Of a stretch of DNA of 64,000 nucleotides, positions 54,081 to 63,066 are shown piece after piece. Below the pieces are notes generated by a model. The model saw nothing but the letters and a program-made list of their open reading frames with translations. It had not been told where the DNA came from and made no database searches. The stretch lies in the NCBI GenBank assembly GCA_009773375.1, contig WRPH01000003.1, forward strand, positions 1 through 64,000, in the 5' to 3' direction. Positions within the stretch are counted from its first letter, which is position 1; each line of letters starts with the position of its first letter. A program made the translations under genes and the position numbers. This stretch comes from Paracoccaceae bacterium. GTDB lineage: Bacteria; Pseudomonadota; Alphaproteobacteria; Rhodobacterales; Rhodobacteraceae.

Positions 54081-55163
54081 TCAGGCGGAAAGGCCGCCTG
54101 CCAGATCGGGCATATCCAGCGCGGCAAAGCCATAGTGGCGCAGCCAGCGCAGATCGGATTCGAAGAACGCGCGCAGATCGGGGATGCCGTATTTCAGCAT
54201 CGCAATCCGGTCGATCCCCATGCCAAAGGCAAAGCCCTGCCATTCGTCGGGGTTCACCCCCGCCGCCGTCAGCACCTTCGGATGCACCATGCCCGAGCCA
54301 AGGATTTCCATCCACTTATCGCCCTGACCGATCTTCAGCTGGCCACCTTCCCACGAACAGCGGATATCAACCTCGGCTGAAGGTTCGGTAAATGGGAAGT
54401 GGCTGGCCCGGAACCGCAGCTCCACCGACGGCACCTCAAAGAAGGCGCGGCAGAATTCTTCCAACGTCCATTTCAGGTTGGCCATGCTGATATTGCGGTC
54501 AATCGCCAGACCTTCCACCTGATGGAACATCGGCGTGTGGGTCTGGTCCATATCCATCCGATACACCCGGCCCGGCGCGATCACCCGGATCGGCGCGCCC
54601 TGTTCGGCCATGGCGCGGATCTGTACCGGGCTGGTATGGGTGCGCAACACATGCGGCGGGCGGTCATCGCCTTCGGCACGGTTCATAAAAAACGTGTCGT
54701 GTTCCTGCCGCGCCGGATGTTCCGGCGGGATGTTCAGCGCATCAAAGTTGAACCAATCCGATTCCACCTGCGGCCCCTCGGCTACGGCAAAACCCATATC
54801 GGCAAAAATCGCGGTCAGTTCTTCCATCACCTGGCTGACCGGGTGGATGGTGCCGCGCGGACGTGGACGCCCCGGCAGGGTCACATCCAGCCACTCGCTG
54901 CGCAGGCGCTCATCCAGCGCCGTATCCGCCAGCGCCGCTTTCTTGGCACGCAGGGCGGCGTCAATCTCGTCCTTCAGCACGTTCAGCATTGCGCCCGCAG
55001 CCTGCCGCTGCGTCGGCTCCATGCCGCCCAGATCGCGCATTTTCAGGCTGATCTCGCCCTTCTTGCCCAGCGCGGCCAGCCGCACCTCTTCAAGGCCAGC
55101 CTCATCGGCGGCATTGGCAACAGCGGTCAGATACTTGACTTTCAGCGCGTCTAGCCCGTCCAT
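54081..55163 (-). CDS. pheS: Phenylalanyl-tRNA synthetase alpha subunit
   Basis: A 360-residue class II catalytic subunit. [15 protein letters not shown] opens the coiled-coil arm. Motif 2 and 3 blocks are [74 protein letters not shown] and the C-terminal [25 protein letters not shown] lies seven bases before ATG 55163. Confidence 0.97.
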   Translation of the reverse strand: MDGLDALKVKYLTAVANAADEAGLEEVRLAALGKKGEISLKMRDLGGMEPTQRQAAGAMLNVLKDEIDAALRAKKAALADTALDERLRSEWLDVTLPGRPRPRGTIHPVSQVMEELTAIFADMGFAVAEGPQVESDWFNFDALNIPPEHPARQEHDTFFMNRAEGDDRPPHVLRTHTSPVQIRAMAEQGAPIRVIAPGRVYRMDMDQTHTPMFHQVEGLAIDRNISMANLKWTLEEFCRAFFEVPSVELRFRASHFPFTEPSAEVDIRCSWEGGQLKIGQGDKWMEILGSGMVHPKVLTAAGVNPDEWQGFAFGMGIDRIAMLKYGIPDLRAFFESDLRWLRHYGFAALDMPDLAGGLSA

Positions 55164-55246
55164 CGGAGCCTCCTTGGAATGCCGCTTGGTGCTAGCGGGA
55201 AGGGGCAACGGATGCAAGTGGGCGGCGCGATTTCCCGCCGCGTTGG

Positions 55247-56080
55247 TCAGACCGGGATGTTGTCGATCAGCCGCACGCCACCCAGCCACGCCGCAGCCAG
55301 CAGCCGCAACGGCCGCTCCATGCCCTCCGCCGGGCCGAGCGTCGAGGCATCGCGCAACTCGATATACTCGACGCTGTCAAAGCCCGCCGCCAGCACCTCG
55401 GCCGCGCAAGCCTCCAGCGCCCCTGCCTGCCCGCCCCGCACCGCCTGCGCCGCCCGCATCATCGCCGCATAAAGCGCCGGAGCCTGCGCCCGCGCCACCG
55501 CATCCAGCCGGGCATTGCGCGAAGACATCGCCAGCCCGTCGGCCTCGCGAATCGTCTCGCACCCCACCACCCAGACCGGAATATTCAGATCGCGCACCAG
55601 CCGCTTGACCACCTGTAACTGCTGCCAGTCTTTCTGGCCAAAATAGGCGCGGTCCGCCATCGTCATGCCGAACAGCTTGGACACCACCGTCGCCACACCG
55701 TCAAAATGCCCCGGACGCAGCGCGCCCTCCAGTGGCTCGGCCACGCCAGACACGGAAACCACCGTCGCAAAGCCCGACGGATACACCTCGTCGGGCAATG
55801 GCGCGAAAATCACATCCACCCCCACCGTGCGCAACAGCGCCGCATCGGCCTCTTCTGTGCGCGGGTATTTCTTCAGATCATCCGGGTTGTTGAACTGCTT
55901 GGGGTTGACGAAAATCGTCACGATCACCCGTTCGCATTCCGCCTTCGCCGCGCGCGCCAGGCTCAGATGCCCATCGTGCAGCGCGCCCATCGTCGGCACC
56001 ACACCGACAACTTCCCCCGCCGCCTTCCATCCCAGCACCAGCGCGCGCAGCTCGACCACGTTCCGAATGATCACCGTCAA
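55247..56080 (-). CDS. panC: Pantothenate synthetase
   Basis: A 277-residue enzyme joining pantoate and beta-alanine with [22 protein letters not shown] carries the HIGH-type nucleotide motif; [35 protein letters not shown] and the KMSKS-like AMSSRNARL follow. TTG at 56080 overlaps the panB TGA (TTGA). GTG at 56074 is a possible alternative start. Coupled to panB. Confidence 0.95.
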   Translation of the reverse strand: MTVIIRNVVELRALVLGWKAAGEVVGVVPTMGALHDGHLSLARAAKAECERVIVTIFVNPKQFNNPDDLKKYPRTEEADAALLRTVGVDVIFAPLPDEVYPSGFATVVSVSGVAEPLEGALRPGHFDGVATVVSKLFGMTMADRAYFGQKDWQQLQVVKRLVRDLNIPVWVVGCETIREADGLAMSSRNARLDAVARAQAPALYAAMMRAAQAVRGGQAGALEACAAEVLAAGFDSVEYIELRDASTLGPAEGMERPLRLLAAAWLGGVRLIDNIPV

Positions 56081-56910
56081 GACTGCTTTCCTTTCAGCAC
56101 ATCCGGGAAGGCATGTTCTTCCGCCGGGAAAGTCCGCGCCCGCACCTCGGCGGCATACTCGGCAATCGCGGCATCGGCCAATGCGCCCAGCTCGGCATAG
56201 CGCTTGACGAATTTCGGCCTGAATTCGGTGAACAGCCCCAGCATATCATCCACCACCAGCACCTGCCCATCACAGGCCACGCCAGCGCCAATGCCAATCG
56301 TCGGAATCTCCAGCCGCTGGGTGATCCGCGCCGCAAGCCCCATCGGCACCTTTTCCAGCACCACCGCGAAAGCCCCCGCCGCCTCGACCGCAATGGCGTC
56401 TTCCATCACCGCATCGGCCTCACCCTCGCGGCCCACCACCTTGTAGCCGCCCAGAGTATTCACCGATTGCGGCGTCAGGCCGATATGCGCCATCACCGGC
56501 ACGCCGCGCTTGGTCAGAAACGCAATCGTCTCGGCCATATGCGCGCCGCCCTCCAGCTTGACACAAGGCGCGCCGGTTTCCGCCATCAGCCGGGCCGCAT
56601 TGCGATAGGCCTGCTGCGGGCTTTCCTCGTAAGACCCGAACGGCATGTCGATGATCGGCATCGCCTTGGACAGCCCCCGCACCACGGCGCGACCGTGCAG
56701 GATCATCATTTCCATCGTCACGCCCAGCGTCGAAGGCATGCCATGCAGTACCATCCCCACCGAATCACCGACCAGCGCCATATCGCAATGCGGATCAACC
56801 AGCCGCGCGACCGGCGTGGTATAGGCGGTCAGCACCACCAACGGTGCCTGACCTTTGCGGGCGCGAATATCAGGCGGCAGCACCGGGCGAACGGGGGAGG
56901 TTGCACTCAT
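56077..56910 (-). CDS. panB: 3-methyl-2-oxobutanoate hydroxymethyltransferase
   Basis: A 277-residue TIM-barrel enzyme making ketopantoate from ketoisovalerate and methylene-THF. [55 protein letters not shown] and [24 protein letters not shown] are all conserved. ATG 56910 (MSATSPVRP) gives normal length. It is the first gene of panB-panC, feeding CoA synthesis with CoaBC. Confidence 0.96.
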   Translation of the reverse strand: MSATSPVRPVLPPDIRARKGQAPLVVLTAYTTPVARLVDPHCDMALVGDSVGMVLHGMPSTLGVTMEMMILHGRAVVRGLSKAMPIIDMPFGSYEESPQQAYRNAARLMAETGAPCVKLEGGAHMAETIAFLTKRGVPVMAHIGLTPQSVNTLGGYKVVGREGEADAVMEDAIAVEAAGAFAVVLEKVPMGLAARITQRLEIPTIGIGAGVACDGQVLVVDDMLGLFTEFRPKFVKRYAELGALADAAIAEYAAEVRARTFPAEEHAFPDVLKGKQS

Positions 56911-57060
56911 CTCATCGGCTCCGCGATTGGTGACGTGCCCATCATATGGGCACAAGCCCGCCGCAACAGCAAGATTATTGCGCTGCATTGCAGCACCTGT
57001 TGCCCCTTGACCGCAGCGCCCCGGCAAGGCGCAATGCTGCCACACCCAAAAGAGGCCAAC

Positions 57061-57402
57061 ATGTCCCAGCTAGAGCGCGTCACCCGCGACGGAATTACCC
57101 CCGAAATCAGCCGTCCCGACGCGGCCAAAGTCGTTGCGGGCGACCCGGTTCACACCACTTGGAACATCGAAGACGCAGACAGGCTTTACTGCGGCCTCTG
57201 GCAATCCACCCCCGGAAAATGGCGCACCAGCTATACCGAATGGGAGTATGTCTACATCCATTCCGGCCATTCGATCCTGACCGATACCGCTGGCGTCGAA
57301 ACCCACCTGAAAGCCGGTGACAGCTACATCATCCGCCCCGGATTCGCGGGCACATGGGAAGTGGTTGAAACCACACTGAAAGATTATGTGATCCGCAGCT
57401 GA
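57061..57402 (+). CDS. Cupin-domain protein (DUF861/EutQ-like)
   Basis: A 113-residue single-domain cupin. The stretch [29 protein letters not shown] followed by [20 protein letters not shown] matches the (S)-ureidoglycine/EutQ-like cupin group (DUF861). The metal histidines of classical cupins are only partly kept, so binding rather than catalysis is possible. ATG 57061 follows a panB-divergent gap. Substrate unknown. Confidence 0.83.
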   Translation: MSQLERVTRDGITPEISRPDAAKVVAGDPVHTTWNIEDADRLYCGLWQSTPGKWRTSYTEWEYVYIHSGHSILTDTAGVETHLKAGDSYIIRPGFAGTWEVVETTLKDYVIRS

Positions 57403-57416
57403 GTCGGAAAATGAAA

Positions 57417-57442
57417 AAGGCCCCGCGTCACCGCAGGGCCTT
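57417..57442. terminator. Bidirectional terminator between cupin and L,D-transpeptidase genes
   Basis: AAGGCCC and GGGCCTT pair around CGCGTCACCGCA. It lies between convergent genes, 15 bases after the cupin stop, with A-rich sequence on its left flank giving a U-tract for the leftward transcript. Confidence 0.7.
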
Positions 57443-57461
57443 GCACACGATCGCAACCGCA

Positions 57462-58388
57462 TCAGCCGTTGGAGTTCGCCGCATCCAGCGTCGCCGTCGC
57501 CTCGGGCAGCGGGCAATCTGCCGCATCAATGCCTTTGCGCTTGCAGGCGGACAGCCGCTTTTTCTCGGCCTTGGCTGCGAGCTTGGCAGCTTCTTCAGCG
57601 GCTTTGGCTTCTTCCGCGGCCTTGGCGGCGGCCTGATCCACGATCAACTGCTCGTCCAGCGGCTTTTGCGCGATGTTCTCCGGCGTGGCCGGAACTGCAC
57701 GGCCCCAGGCGTCGTCCATATAGGGGCCTTCGATGGCAAGGCTTTCTTCCAGCGAGCGCACTTTCACACGCGTCCCGTTATCAACCTGATCATACAGATG
57801 GATCGCATCCTGATTGAACAAGCGGATGCAGCCGGCCGAAGTGGCGTGGCCAATGGTTTCATTCTGAATCGTGCCGTGGATACGGAACATCGAATCGCGA
57901 CCGTTACGATACAGATACAGTGCCCGTGCACCCAGCGGGTTATCCAGACCGCCGGCACGCCCGCCTGCATATTCAAGATACAGATCAGGCCGCGTCCGCA
58001 CCATATTCGCGGTCGGCTGCCACGACGGCCACTTCGCCTTGCGCCCGATCACGCCCGAGCCGCGGAACGACAGACCCTCACGGCCCACCGCAATCGCGTA
58101 GCGCATGGCGCGACCACCCTCTTGCACATGATAAAGCTTGCGCGCGAACGTATCGACCACGATCGTCCCCGGCGCATCATCGGCGGTGTAAGCCACTTCT
58201 TGCCGGGCGCGATCCGCGCTCAGCAGTTCGGCATCAACCGGCTGAATGTAGAATCCCTCATCCTCGACACCCTCATACCCCGGCACCACGGCAGGCGGGG
58301 TATCTTGTTGTTTCGGAGCGCCGCAAGCAGCAAGCGCAGAGATGGCCAGAACGCCAAGCAGGCGAAGAATGGAATTGTTCACGGGCAT
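57462..58388 (-). CDS. L,D-transpeptidase lipoprotein (YkuD domain)
   Basis: A 308-residue periplasmic enzyme forming 3-3 peptidoglycan cross-links or attaching lipoproteins to murein. The signal is lipoprotein-type (SALAACG, lipobox LAAC). The YkuD domain includes VVDTFARKLYHVQEGGRAMRYAIAVGREG and the active site HGTIQNETIGHATSAGCIRLFNQDA with catalytic Cys. A Lys/Ala/Glu-rich helical tail (AAAKAAEEAKAAEEAAKLAAK, 20 residues quoted in part) ends in a small Cys pair. ATG 58388 is fixed by the signal. Confidence 0.92.
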   Translation of the reverse strand: MPVNNSILRLLGVLAISALAACGAPKQQDTPPAVVPGYEGVEDEGFYIQPVDAELLSADRARQEVAYTADDAPGTIVVDTFARKLYHVQEGGRAMRYAIAVGREGLSFRGSGVIGRKAKWPSWQPTANMVRTRPDLYLEYAGGRAGGLDNPLGARALYLYRNGRDSMFRIHGTIQNETIGHATSAGCIRLFNQDAIHLYDQVDNGTRVKVRSLEESLAIEGPYMDDAWGRAVPATPENIAQKPLDEQLIVDQAAAKAAEEAKAAEEAAKLAAKAEKKRLSACKRKGIDAADCPLPEATATLDAANSNG

Positions 58389-58632
58389 AGACTCGATCTG
58401 GGAAATACCTCTGCACCTAGACCCCGCGCTCCGGCTTCCGTCAAGCCCCGTGAAATGGCTGGAAAAAGAAAAGCGGGGGAAACGGCGCAAGAATGCCGAT
58501 TCTGCGCCATAGCTTGAAATACGCGCGACCAGATTGTGCAGCTTGTCTGAAAAATGAACCCGAGTCTTGCCGCTGGTTATGCGCTATGCTTGGCGCAGCC
58601 CTGCAATCTGCAGCGGCGTTGGAGGGTTTGCC

Positions 58633-58887
58633 TTGGGAATTGAAAGTCTGTTGATCATGCTGCTGATCGGCGCAATCGCCGGTTGGCTGGCCGGACAGAT
58701 CGTGTCCGGCTTTGGCTATGGCCTGCTCGGCAATATCGTTGTGGGCGTGGTCGGTGCCTTCGTCGCCGGGGCAATCCTGCCTCGCGTCGGCTTTGGCATG
58801 GGCGGTGGCATTCTGGCAGCGATCGTGCATTCCACCATTGGCGCGGTCATTCTGCTGTTCTTGATCAAGCTTATCAAACGCGCCTGA
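58633..58887 (+). CDS. GlsB/YeaQ/YmgE family membrane protein
   Basis: An 84-residue glycine-rich membrane protein with three helices (LLIMLLIGAIAGWLAGQI, LLGNIVVGVVGAFVAGAIL, GILAAIVHSTIGAVILLFLIKLI). The GxxG pattern and length are those of the transglycosylase-associated/GlsB stress-response family. TTG 58633 is chosen because GGAGGG lies six bases upstream and this gives the family length. Role not defined. Confidence 0.87.
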   Translation: MGIESLLIMLLIGAIAGWLAGQIVSGFGYGLLGNIVVGVVGAFVAGAILPRVGFGMGGGILAAIVHSTIGAVILLFLIKLIKRA

Positions 58888-58922
58888 AGAAAAGGGCCGG
58901 GTCTTCCCCGGCCCTTCCTGCT

Positions 58923-60128
58923 TTAGCCGACGACGTTAAAGCCCGGCCCATACGGATACTTGGTGATATCCTCATTGCCGTCTTCGGTGATGAACAGAAT
59001 GTCATGCTCGCGGTAGCCGCCTGCACCCGGCTGACCATCCGGAATAGTCAGCATCGGCTCCATCGAGATCACCATGCCGGGTTCCAGCACCGTGTCGATA
59101 TCCTCGCGCAGTTCCAACCCAGCCTCGCGGCCATAGTAATGGCTCAGCACGCCGAACGAGTGGCCATAGCCAAAGGTGCGGTATTGCAGCACCTGATGCT
59201 CTTCGAAGAAGGTGTTGATCTTCGCCGTCACTTCCGCACAGGACGCGCCCGGCTTCAGCAGGCTCATGCCATACTCATGCGCCGCGACGTTGATTTCCCA
59301 GATCCGCAGGCTGGCCGGATCGACCTCTTTCACAAACATCGTGCGTTCCAGCGCGGTGTAATAGCCAGAAATCATCGGGAAAGTGTTCAGCGACAGAATA
59401 TCGCCGCGCTGCAGCTTGCGGCTGGTCACCGGATTGTGCGCGCCATCGGTGTTGATGCCCGACTGGAACCAAACCCAGGTGTCACGATATTCCGCATCCG
59501 GGAAACGCTTGGCGATTTCCAACTCCATCGCGTCGCGGCCCGCCATGGCGATATCCAACTCGCGCGCGCCTTCCTTCACCGCCTCACGGATGGCAAAGCC
59601 GCCCACATCGGCCACGCCCGCACCGTGACGAATAATCTCCAGTTCTGCGGCCGATTTCATCATCCGCTGCCGCATGGTGCCCGCCGAGATATCGACGCCA
59701 CGCTTCGGCTTCAGGAACGCATTCAGCTTTTCCTGCTGTACCAAAGTCAGGTGATCCGCCTCGCAGCCGATAACCCGGCCCTCGCCCGTCACCGACAGAA
59801 TTGCGCGCCAGTAGTTGTCGCGCTGCCAGTCCGTGTAGGTGATGTTGTCGCCATGGCAACGCCGCCACGGTTGACCCGCATCAATGCCGGCAGAAATCGT
59901 CACGCTTTGCGTCGGCGTCACCACCAAGCCATAGGGCCGCCCGAACGAGCAATACAGAAAGCCCGAGTAATAGGCGATGTTGTGCATCGAGGTGAAAACG
60001 CAGGCCTCGACGCCATGCACCTCCATCAACTCGCGCAGGCCAGCAAGGCGCGCATCATATTCTTCGGCGGCAAAGGGCAAAACCCGGTCGCCTTGGTGAA
60101 AACGGTATTGTTGCGGACGTTCCGTCAT
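58923..60128 (-). CDS. Creatinase (creatine amidinohydrolase), M24 fold
   Basis: A 401-residue pita-bread-fold hydrolase converting creatine to sarcosine and urea. SMHNIAYYSGFLYCSFGRPYGLVVT, GIDAGQPWRRCHGDNITYTDWQRDN, DTWVWFQSGINTDGAHNPVTS and the C-terminal LSHYYGREAGLELREDIDTVLEPGM, SMEPML and GGYREHDIL closely resemble Pseudomonas creatinase as I recall it. Typical metal ligands of M24 peptidases are absent, as in creatinase. ATG 60128 is chosen because GAGG lies seven bases before it. It has a long structured leader. Confidence 0.87.
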   Translation of the reverse strand: MTERPQQYRFHQGDRVLPFAAEEYDARLAGLRELMEVHGVEACVFTSMHNIAYYSGFLYCSFGRPYGLVVTPTQSVTISAGIDAGQPWRRCHGDNITYTDWQRDNYWRAILSVTGEGRVIGCEADHLTLVQQEKLNAFLKPKRGVDISAGTMRQRMMKSAAELEIIRHGAGVADVGGFAIREAVKEGARELDIAMAGRDAMELEIAKRFPDAEYRDTWVWFQSGINTDGAHNPVTSRKLQRGDILSLNTFPMISGYYTALERTMFVKEVDPASLRIWEINVAAHEYGMSLLKPGASCAEVTAKINTFFEEHQVLQYRTFGYGHSFGVLSHYYGREAGLELREDIDTVLEPGMVISMEPMLTIPDGQPGAGGYREHDILFITEDGNEDITKYPYGPGFNVVG

Positions 60129-60255
60129 TTCAGACCTCATAGTTGGGGTCTGGACACGCCGCCCGGAACCCCGAAAGGTCCCGGCGTACAGGACGAAAGC
60201 AGGTCACCCTGCAAGCGTTGGGTCTCCCCTGGGACGACGCCATCGCCCCGGCTCA
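60129..60255 (-). promoter_or_regulatory. Structured 5' leader of creatinase, candidate riboswitch or regulatory RNA
   Basis: About 125 bases from the predicted start of transcription to the creatinase ATG. Hairpins read leftwards are GCAGG-GTGA-CCTGC (a GNRA-type tetraloop), CCGGGACC/GGTTCCGG, and CAGACC/GGTCTG (60152-60131). The last covers part of the Shine-Dalgarno GAGG. GGGGTT further upstream could pair with GACCCC and free it. I recognise no known riboswitch. Confidence 0.5.
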
Positions 60256-60260
60256 CATAC

Positions 60261-60290
60261 AGGATAGTCTGCTTCGCCCCGGTTTGGCAA
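60261..60290 (-). promoter_or_regulatory. Candidate promoter of creatinase
   Basis: On the minus strand TTGCCA (60290-60285), 18 bases, TATCCT (60266-60261). It lies after the two hairpins that end the yghU transcript and about 133 bases before the creatinase start. Confidence 0.5.
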
Positions 60291-60294
60291 GCCT

Positions 60295-60338
60295 GCGGAA
60301 TTCGTCCGAATTCCGCGTCCGATTTCCGCAGGAAATCG
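60295..60338. terminator. Two tandem palindromes after the yghU gene
   Basis: GCGGAATTC-GTCC-GAATTCCGC (60295-60316) and CGATTTCC-GCA-GGAAATCG (60320-60338) follow the leftward yghU stop within five bases. They belong with the similar palindromes at 296, 5225 and 49768. No U-tract; 3' end stabilisation is as likely as termination. Confidence 0.5.
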
Positions 60339-60342
60339 CCGC

Positions 60343-61194
60343 CTACACCGCCTTACCTGCAAAATCCGCCGCCGAATGCCGCTCAGGCACCTGTTCAGCC
60401 GCATCGCCCCAGTTTCTATTCACCAACCGCCCCCGCTTTACCCCCGGTCGCGCGTCGATCGCATCCGCCCAGCGCTTGAGATTCTTGTAAATACCCACGT
60501 CCAGAAACTCGGCCGAATTGGCATAGCTGCGGCCTAGAACCATGCTGCCATACCAGGGCCAGATCGCCATATCCGCTATCGAGTATGCCGCGCCCGCTAC
60601 ATATTCCACCTCAGCCAAGCGCCGATCCAGCACATCCAATTGCCGTTTGGTTTCCATGGCATAGCGGTTGATCGGGTATTCGAACTTCTCCGGCGCATAG
60701 GCAAAGAAATGGCCAAAGCCGCCGCCGACAAACGGGGCAGATCCCATTTGCCAGAACAGCCAGTTCAGCACCTCGGTTCGCTCCGGGCCTTTGGCGGGCA
60801 GAAACGCACCGAATTTCTCGGCCAGATGCACCAGAATCGACCCTGATTCGAACAACCGCAGCGGTGCCTCGCCGGTCAGATCCAGCAAAGCAGGGATCTT
60901 CGAGTTCGGATTTACCGCCACAAAGCCCGAACCAAACTGATCGCCCTTGCCGATGTTGATCAGCCAGGCGTCGTATTCCGCTGCAAACCCCGCCTCCAGC
61001 AATTCCTCAAACAGGATACTGACCTTCTGACCGTTCGGCGTTGCCAGCGAATAGAGTTGAAACTTGTGCGCGCCGCGCGGCAGTTCCTTTTCATGCGTCG
61101 CCCCGGCAATCGGTCGGTTGATATTGGCAAACTCGCCACCATTGGCGGCATCCCAGATCCAGACCTTCGGCGGCACATAAGGCAAATTAGACAT
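60343..61194 (-). CDS. YghU-type glutathione S-transferase/disulfide reductase
   Basis: A 283-residue nu-class GST. The opening YVPPKVWIWDAANGGEFANINRPIAGATHEKELPRG (conserved, longer than quoted elsewhere) is specific to YghU/YfcG-type enzymes. NGQKVSILFEELLEAG, NPNSKIPALLD, LFESGSILVHLAEKFG, PFVGGGFGHFFAYAPEKFEYPI and YSIADMAIWPW follow. These enzymes use glutathione to reduce disulfides or organic peroxides. ATG 61194 is chosen by homology. Upstream of creatinase on the same strand. Confidence 0.92.
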   Translation of the reverse strand: MSNLPYVPPKVWIWDAANGGEFANINRPIAGATHEKELPRGAHKFQLYSLATPNGQKVSILFEELLEAGFAAEYDAWLINIGKGDQFGSGFVAVNPNSKIPALLDLTGEAPLRLFESGSILVHLAEKFGAFLPAKGPERTEVLNWLFWQMGSAPFVGGGFGHFFAYAPEKFEYPINRYAMETKRQLDVLDRRLAEVEYVAGAAYSIADMAIWPWYGSMVLGRSYANSAEFLDVGIYKNLKRWADAIDARPGVKRGRLVNRNWGDAAEQVPERHSAADFAGKAV

Positions 61195-61326
61195 CAGTGC
61201 TTCCTTTTGGGGCGGTTTGCCCCGATGCATCGGAAACTAAGCACGAAATCGCTGCCCGGCAATGCTGCGCCCTTGCACAGGCGGCGCTTGTGCCCATCTA
61301 AAAGCTGCACAAGCAGGGAGATGGAA

Positions 61327-61650
61327 ATGCGCTGCCCGATTGATGGTGAAACTCTGGTGATGGCGGATCGTAGCGGAGTCGAGATCGACTATTGCCCGAA
61401 ATGCCGGGGCGTCTGGCTGGATCGTGGTGAACTGGATAAGATCATTGAACGCGCCGCCGGGGCCGGCCCCGTGCAAGCCACGCCGCTGCGCGAACCGCCC
61501 CGGCAAGATGCGGCTCCGATCTATCACCCCGAGCCCCCGCGCAGCGCGCAGCGCGAAGAACCGCGCCGCCGCTATAAGGATGACGAAGACGACGACCGCC
61601 CAAAGAAAAAGCGTCGCGAAAGCTTTCTGAGCGATCTGTTTGATTTCTGA
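61327..61650 (+). CDS. TFIIB-type zinc-ribbon protein
   Basis: A 107-residue protein. MRCPIDGETLVMADRSGVEIDYCPKCRGVWLDRGELDKII is the zf-TFIIB zinc ribbon with C-x2-D/C-x2-C ligands and the WLDRGEL tail. A proline/arginine-rich linker and a highly charged tail (KDDEDDDRPKKKRRESFL) end in SDLFDF. AGGGAG is seven bases before ATG 61327; ATG 61321 is too close. Function unknown. Confidence 0.85.
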   Translation: MRCPIDGETLVMADRSGVEIDYCPKCRGVWLDRGELDKIIERAAGAGPVQATPLREPPRQDAAPIYHPEPPRSAQREEPRRRYKDDEDDDRPKKKRRESFLSDLFDF

Positions 61651-61692
61651 AAGAAAGCGTTCGATCTGCCGGGCGGGTTGGTCACGCATCGG

Positions 61693-62172
61693 CTAGCCCG
61701 TCCGCAACAGCGCAGGGGCTTGGCTGAACGACGAGTAGGGCCAATCTTCCGGCCGCTCCACCAGCCCATGACGCACCGGGTCCATGCGGCAACACCGCAT
61801 GTACAGGTCAAGATCCGCGCTGTTGCGAAGGTGATGTTCCCAATAACGGCGCTGCCAGATACCGCGTTCCTGTCGGGTAATCTGGCTAGGGCGCAGTGGG
61901 CCTTTCGGCAAGGCTGTCGAGAAGCGCGACTTGATCAGGCGCCAGCGCGTCGGGAAATCGCTGTCGCCATCGGGCAGCGTCCAGATCGTGTGCAGATGAT
62001 CGGGCAGCACCACCCAGGCATTGATCTGAAACGGCCTTTCGGCGCGCGTCACCCGCACGGCCTGACGCAGACGTTCGATTTCCAGAATCAACAGGTCCGA
62101 GCCGGGCTGGGCCAGCGAGACGGTGAAGAAGATGGTGGCAGCGGGGATCTGGGGACGGATGTAATGTGACAT
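61693..62172 (-). CDS. REP-associated tyrosine transposase (RAYT, IS200-like)
   Basis: A 159-residue single-strand HUH nuclease. The HUH motif is DHLHTIW (H59, H61). The likely catalytic tyrosine is Y110 in RRYWEHHLRN. MDPVRHGLVERPEDWPYSSF is the typical RAYT C-terminus. RAYTs recognise REP hairpins with a GTAG head, and two such hairpins lie right upstream (62227-62293). Domesticated single-copy RAYTs spread REPs rather than themselves. ATG 62172. Confidence 0.9.
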   Translation of the reverse strand: MSHYIRPQIPAATIFFTVSLAQPGSDLLILEIERLRQAVRVTRAERPFQINAWVVLPDHLHTIWTLPDGDSDFPTRWRLIKSRFSTALPKGPLRPSQITRQERGIWQRRYWEHHLRNSADLDLYMRCCRMDPVRHGLVERPEDWPYSSFSQAPALLRTG

Positions 62173-62226
62173 GGTGCCAGCGTCGCACAGCGAAGTTAAC
62201 GCGAAGTTAGCAGAAATCGGCGCGAG

Positions 62227-62250
62227 GTAGGGTGCGTGCGGGCACGCACC
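62227..62250 (+). repeat. REP-like hairpin next to RAYT (left)
   Basis: GTAG, GGTGCGTG, loop CGGG, CACGCACC. The same head and stem start as the REPs at 21700 and 21824, with a shorter stem. It lies 55 bases upstream of the RAYT start. Confidence 0.75.
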
Positions 62251-62269
62251 GCCCTCAATGCCACAGCAA

Positions 62270-62293
62270 GGTGCGTGCAAGCACACACCCTAC
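62270..62293 (-). repeat. REP-like hairpin next to RAYT (right)
   Basis: On the minus strand GTAG, GGTGTGTGC, loop TT, GCACGCACC. With the left hairpin it forms an inverted pair (BIME). The SDR gene ends 14 bases to the right. Confidence 0.75.
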
Positions 62294-62306
62294 CTCTTGC
62301 CAGCGA

Positions 62307-63008
62307 TCAAACCGACCGGGTGATACCACCATCAACGCGCAAATTCTGCCCGGTGATGTAGCCCGCAGCCTCTGACGCCAAGAAGCTGACCGTTCCGGCG
62401 ATCTCTTCAACCTTGCCATAGCGCCCCATCGGAATCCGGCTGCGGAATTCTTCCTTTTCTGGTAAGCTATTGATAAATCCGGGCAAAACATTGTTGATCC
62501 GAATACCTTGCGCCGCATATCTATCGGCATAAAGCTTGGTGAAGGCCGCCAAGCCGGCCCGCGCAACGCCGCTTGTCGGGAAGGCCGGGTCGGGTTCAAA
62601 CGTCGCAAAAGTCGTGATGTTGATGATCGATCCGCCGCTGCCTTGCGCCTCAAAGATCGGCGTCACCGCGCGAATCGGGCGCACCGCCGACAGGAAATAA
62701 ATCTCGAAGCCCTGATGCCAGCCGTCATCGGTGATATCCAACAGCGCCGCCCGAGGCCCATGCCCTGCCGAGTTCACCAGCACGTCGATCCGACCGAACT
62801 TCGTCATCACCGCTTCGACCAGCCGCCGCACATCGGCTTCGTTCTGGTTTGATCCTGTCACGCCAACGCCGCCCAATTCGGTGGCCAGGGCCTCGCCCTT
62901 GCCCGAGGACGACAGGATCCCCACCGCAAAACCATCCGCCGCCAAGCGCCGCGCCGCAGCCGCCCCCATGCCCGAACCGCCCGCAGTGATCACCGCAACC
63001 TTTTGCAT
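62307..63008 (-). CDS. SDR-family protein lacking the YxxxK motif
   Basis: A 233-residue Rossmann-fold protein. The nucleotide motif TAGGSGMG (8-15), NSAG (79-82), and the C-terminal PGFINSLP and GQNLRVDGGITRSV are SDR features. Where YxxxK is expected (aligned by R-A-G-L-A-A-F-T-K) the protein has S146-G-V-A-R150, and the catalytic Ser region reads NITTF. It may be a non-catalytic or altered SDR. GGAGG precedes ATG 63008. Confidence 0.85.
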   Translation of the reverse strand: MQKVAVITAGGSGMGAAAARRLAADGFAVGILSSSGKGEALATELGGVGVTGSNQNEADVRRLVEAVMTKFGRIDVLVNSAGHGPRAALLDITDDGWHQGFEIYFLSAVRPIRAVTPIFEAQGSGGSIINITTFATFEPDPAFPTSGVARAGLAAFTKLYADRYAAQGIRINNVLPGFINSLPEKEEFRSRIPMGRYGKVEEIAGTVSFLASEAAGYITGQNLRVDGGITRSV

Positions 63009-63066
63009 TTCTTCGCCTCCAATGCTTTGCTGCAAGCTGACATGCCCCCACCCGATTGGAAAGCCC

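Noticed and set aside
60155-60250. Resemblance of the creatinase leader to SRP RNA
   Set aside because: Stretches such as GTTGGGTCTCCCC look like the 4.5S RNA start, but the invariant GGTCAGG...GGAAGCAGCC domain is absent.
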